Source: Kribbella sp. ALI-6-A (GTDB taxonomy: Bacteria; Actinomycetota; Actinomycetes; Propionibacteriales; Kribbellaceae). Taken from it: a stretch of DNA of 64,000 bases. Within the stretch, counting starts at the first letter, position 1. Every line of letters begins with the position of its first letter. Of the stretch, positions 62,065-64,000 are shown one piece after another. The stretch covers positions 744,001 to 808,000 of the forward strand of contig NZ_MTQN01000010.1 of the NCBI RefSeq assembly GCF_001984195.1. The letters are read 5' to 3'. Both the position numbers and the translations under genes were made by a program. The notes under the pieces are model-generated. The model was not told where the DNA came from and made no database searches. It saw only the letters and a program-made list of their open reading frames with translations.

Positions 62065-64000
62065 ATGACTGGCCAGACAACAAGCCGGGCCGACCGCAGA
62101 TCGAGGGGACCGCTGACGGTCCGCGCGGCGCGCTGGAGCGCCACGCACCCGTGGCGGGCGATCGCGCTGTGGGTCGCGGTGGTGGTCGCGTGCTTCGCGC
62201 TCGGCAGCATGACCGGGACGAAGGAGTCGACCAACGAGGGCGACATCGGCGAAGTGACCCGGGCCGACGACATCGTGAAGTCCGGCAACTTCGACGACCC
62301 CGACGTCGAGAGCGTGCTGATCACGCCGACGTCGGGCAGCCTGAACCAGGCCGAGGCCAACCAGGTGGCCAAGGTCGTGACGGAGCGGATGCGCGCCCTC
62401 GGTGGGGTCGCGGACGTCGCCCAGCCGATCCTCGCGCCGAACAAGGACGCCCTGATCGTCCGGGTCGAGCTGAAGGACGGCGACGACGAGAACCGGGTCC
62501 AGCCGCTGCTGGACACGACCGCCAAGGTCCAGCAGGAGTACCCGGGACTCAGGGTCGAGCAGGTCGGCGGCGAGTCGATCGGCAAGGCGCTGAACGAGAC
62601 GCTCGGCGAGGACTTCAAGCGGGCCGAGATGTTCAGCCTGCCGATCACGCTGGCGATCCTGCTGGTCGCCTTCGGAGCGCTGATCGCGGCCGCCGTACCG
62701 CTGTTGCTCGCGCTGTCCGCGGTCGCCGCCGCGATCGGGCTCGCCGCGGCCGCCTCCCAGTTCGTCCCGGCGGTCGACGCGGTGAACAGCGTGATCCTGC
62801 TGATCGGCATGGCGGTGGGCGTCGACTACTCGCTGTTCTACCTGCGCCGCGAGCGCGAGGAACGCGCCAAGGGCCGCGGCCACGTCGACGCGGTCGAGAT
62901 CGCCGCGGCCACCTCGGGGCACGCCGTCGTGGTGTCCGGTACGGCGGTGATCATCTCGATGGCCGGGCTGTTCCTGGCCCAGGACGCGGTCTTCTCGTCC
63001 TTCGCGGTGGGCTCGATCCTGGTCGTCGCGGTCGCCGTCGCGGGTTCGCTGACCGTGCTGCCGGCCGTGCTGGCCAAGCTCGGCCGCTGGGTGGACCGCC
63101 CGCGCATTCCGCTGCTGTGGCGCCTCACGGCCCGGACGTCGGCGCCGCGGTTCTGGCCGGCCGTCCTGAAGCCGGCGCTCAAGCACCCTGTCGCGACGCT
63201 GATGGTCTCCGTCGTCGCGCTGCTCGCGGTCGCCTCCCCGGCGCTCGGCATGACGCTGAAGTTCCCCGGCACCGAGGACCTGCCGCGCGACACCGCGGTG
63301 ATGCAGGCCTACGACCGCCTGACCGCGGCGTTCCCCAGCACGGGCACCAGCCACGAGGTCGCCATCAAGGCGCCGGCCGACCAGCAGCCCGCCGTCCAGG
63401 CTGCGCTCACCGAGCTGGCCAAGCGGACCCAGGGCGACTCGCTGTACGCCGAGGACGGGCTGGAGAAGCCGCGGGTGTCGAAGGACGGCACGGTCACCGT
63501 CGTCGAGGTCGCCACGCCGTACGAGGGTGGCAGTGAGCAGGCGCGTGACTCGCTGGCCAAGCTGCGCAACGAGCTGATCCCGCAGACGGTCGGCAAGGTG
63601 CCGGGCGTCGAGCACGCGGTCGGCGGGTTCGTCGCCGCGGACGTCGACTACGCGGCGCACACCCGGTCGAAGCTGCCGCTGGTGATCGGGTTCGTGCTGC
63701 TGCTGACGATGGTCGTGATGATCGTGACGTTCCGGTCGGTGGTGGTCGCGGTGACCGCGATCCTGCTGAACCTGCTCAGCGCCGGCGCGGCGTACGGGGT
63801 GGTCACGGCGGTGTTCCAGAACACCTGGGCCGAGGGGCTGCTGGACTTCCGGTCGAACGGCGCGGTGGTGTCGTGGTTGCCGCTGTTCCTGTTCGTGGTG
63901 CTGTTCGGGTTGTCGATGGACTACCACGTGTTCGTGGTGAGCCGGATCCGCGAAGCGGTGCTGCGCGGAGTGCCGACCAAGCAGGCGGTGGCCGAGGGCA
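62065..64000 (+). CDS. MMPL/RND-family transporter, N-terminal part
   Basis: The first 645 residues of an MMPL-type transporter; the gene leaves the window. Helix 1 (about 33-50) is followed by a large extracellular loop, then a bundle with GMAVGVDYSLFYLRREREER (the proton-relay Asp-Tyr motif) and later FGLSMDYHVFVVSRIREA in the second repeat. Actinobacterial members export lipids or small molecules; substrate unknown. ATG 62065 follows AGGGAAG. Confidence 0.92.
   Translation, partial: MTGQTTSRADRRSRGPLTVRAARWSATHPWRAIALWVAVVVACFALGSMTGTKESTNEGDIGEVTRADDIVKSGNFDDPDVESVLITPTSGSLNQAEANQVAKVVTERMRALGGVADVAQPILAPNKDALIVRVELKDGDDENRVQPLLDTTAKVQQEYPGLRVEQVGGESIGKALNETLGEDFKRAEMFSLPITLAILLVAFGALIAAAVPLLLALSAVAAAIGLAAAASQFVPAVDAVNSVILLIGMAVGVDYSLFYLRREREERAKGRGHVDAVEIAAATSGHAVVVSGTAVIISMAGLFLAQDAVFSSFAVGSILVVAVAVAGSLTVLPAVLAKLGRWVDRPRIPLLWRLTARTSAPRFWPAVLKPALKHPVATLMVSVVALLAVASPALGMTLKFPGTEDLPRDTAVMQAYDRLTAAFPSTGTSHEVAIKAPADQQPAVQAALTELAKRTQGDSLYAEDGLEKPRVSKDGTVTVVEVATPYEGGSEQARDSLAKLRNELIPQTVGKVPGVEHAVGGFVAADVDYAAHTRSKLPLVIGFVLLLTMVVMIVTFRSVVVAVTAILLNLLSAGAAYGVVTAVFQNTWAEGLLDFRSNGAVVSWLPLFLFVVLFGLSMDYHVFVVSRIREAVLRGVPTKQAVAEG

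Noticed and set aside
61312..63927. An 871-codon minus-strand frame opposite the YgjP and MMPL genes
   Set aside because: Shadow with His/Arg/Asp-rich low complexity; the + strand genes have clear motifs.

Overview
The window is about 70% GC, with dense genes, frequent GTG starts and many 4-base start/stop overlaps. Actinobacterial hallmarks are WhiB7 with an AT-hook, the AdnAB motor-nuclease pair, mycoredoxin, UvrD2 with a tetracysteine/HRDC tail, an F420-type luciferase-like oxidoreductase and a mycothiol-dependent-isomerase-like protein. A Kribbella-like member of the Propionibacteriales is my best guess, but it is an inference. No rRNA, tRNA, IS element, prophage or CRISPR array was seen. 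Both ends cut genes: a sugar-binding lipoprotein at the left and an MMPL transporter at the right.

Region 1 (1-20000) is accessory. It holds a LacI regulator coupled to a sugar-binding lipoprotein; a histidine phosphatase; a frameshifted GNAT; a four-gene partner-switching operon (STAS, GAF-SpoIIE-ATPase, MEDS-STAS, MEDS-ATPase); a Nudix enzyme; a PHP phosphoesterase-MarC pair; an alpha/beta hydrolase; a three-gene ABC-2 exporter operon behind a structured leader; a frameshifted RelA/SpoT synthetase-domain gene with a coupled small partner; an ECF sigma factor with its membrane partner; a Tat-exported acetoacetate-decarboxylase-like protein; and an MFS exporter-hydrolase operon.

Region 2 (20000-60400) resembles the conserved actinobacterial block known in M. 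tuberculosis as roughly Rv3197-Rv3213c. It has a ParA ATPase, DEAD-box helicase RhlE, ferritin-like protein, DUF3107, TetR, MoeZ, alkyltransferase-like protein, adnA, adnB, nudC, mycoredoxin, uvrD2, whiB7 and an ABC1 kinase. Inserted into it are a stand-alone LigD-type polymerase domain, two large paralogous secreted hydrolases with Calx-beta-like modules, several TetR genes with readable operators, an orphan ATP-synthase c-subunit-like gene under a 31-bp TetR-type operator, three Uma2 genes, a GOLPH3-like gene and deoD.

Region 3 (60400-64000) has a DUF5679 zinc ribbon, a structured 500-bp gap with a cluster of DnaA-box-like sites, a YgjP-type metallopeptidase and the start of an MMPL transporter.

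The most unusual observations are the TetR-controlled orphan c-subunit, the RelA/SpoT two-gene module, a dispersed 15-bp palindrome (GTTGC-N5-GCAAC, five copies), the whiB7 leader with a translated upstream ORF and intrinsic terminator, and the three-way-junction leader before the ABC operon. Three genes (GNAT, RelA/SpoT, small zinc ribbon) carry single small frameshifts; these may be real decay or sequencing errors.
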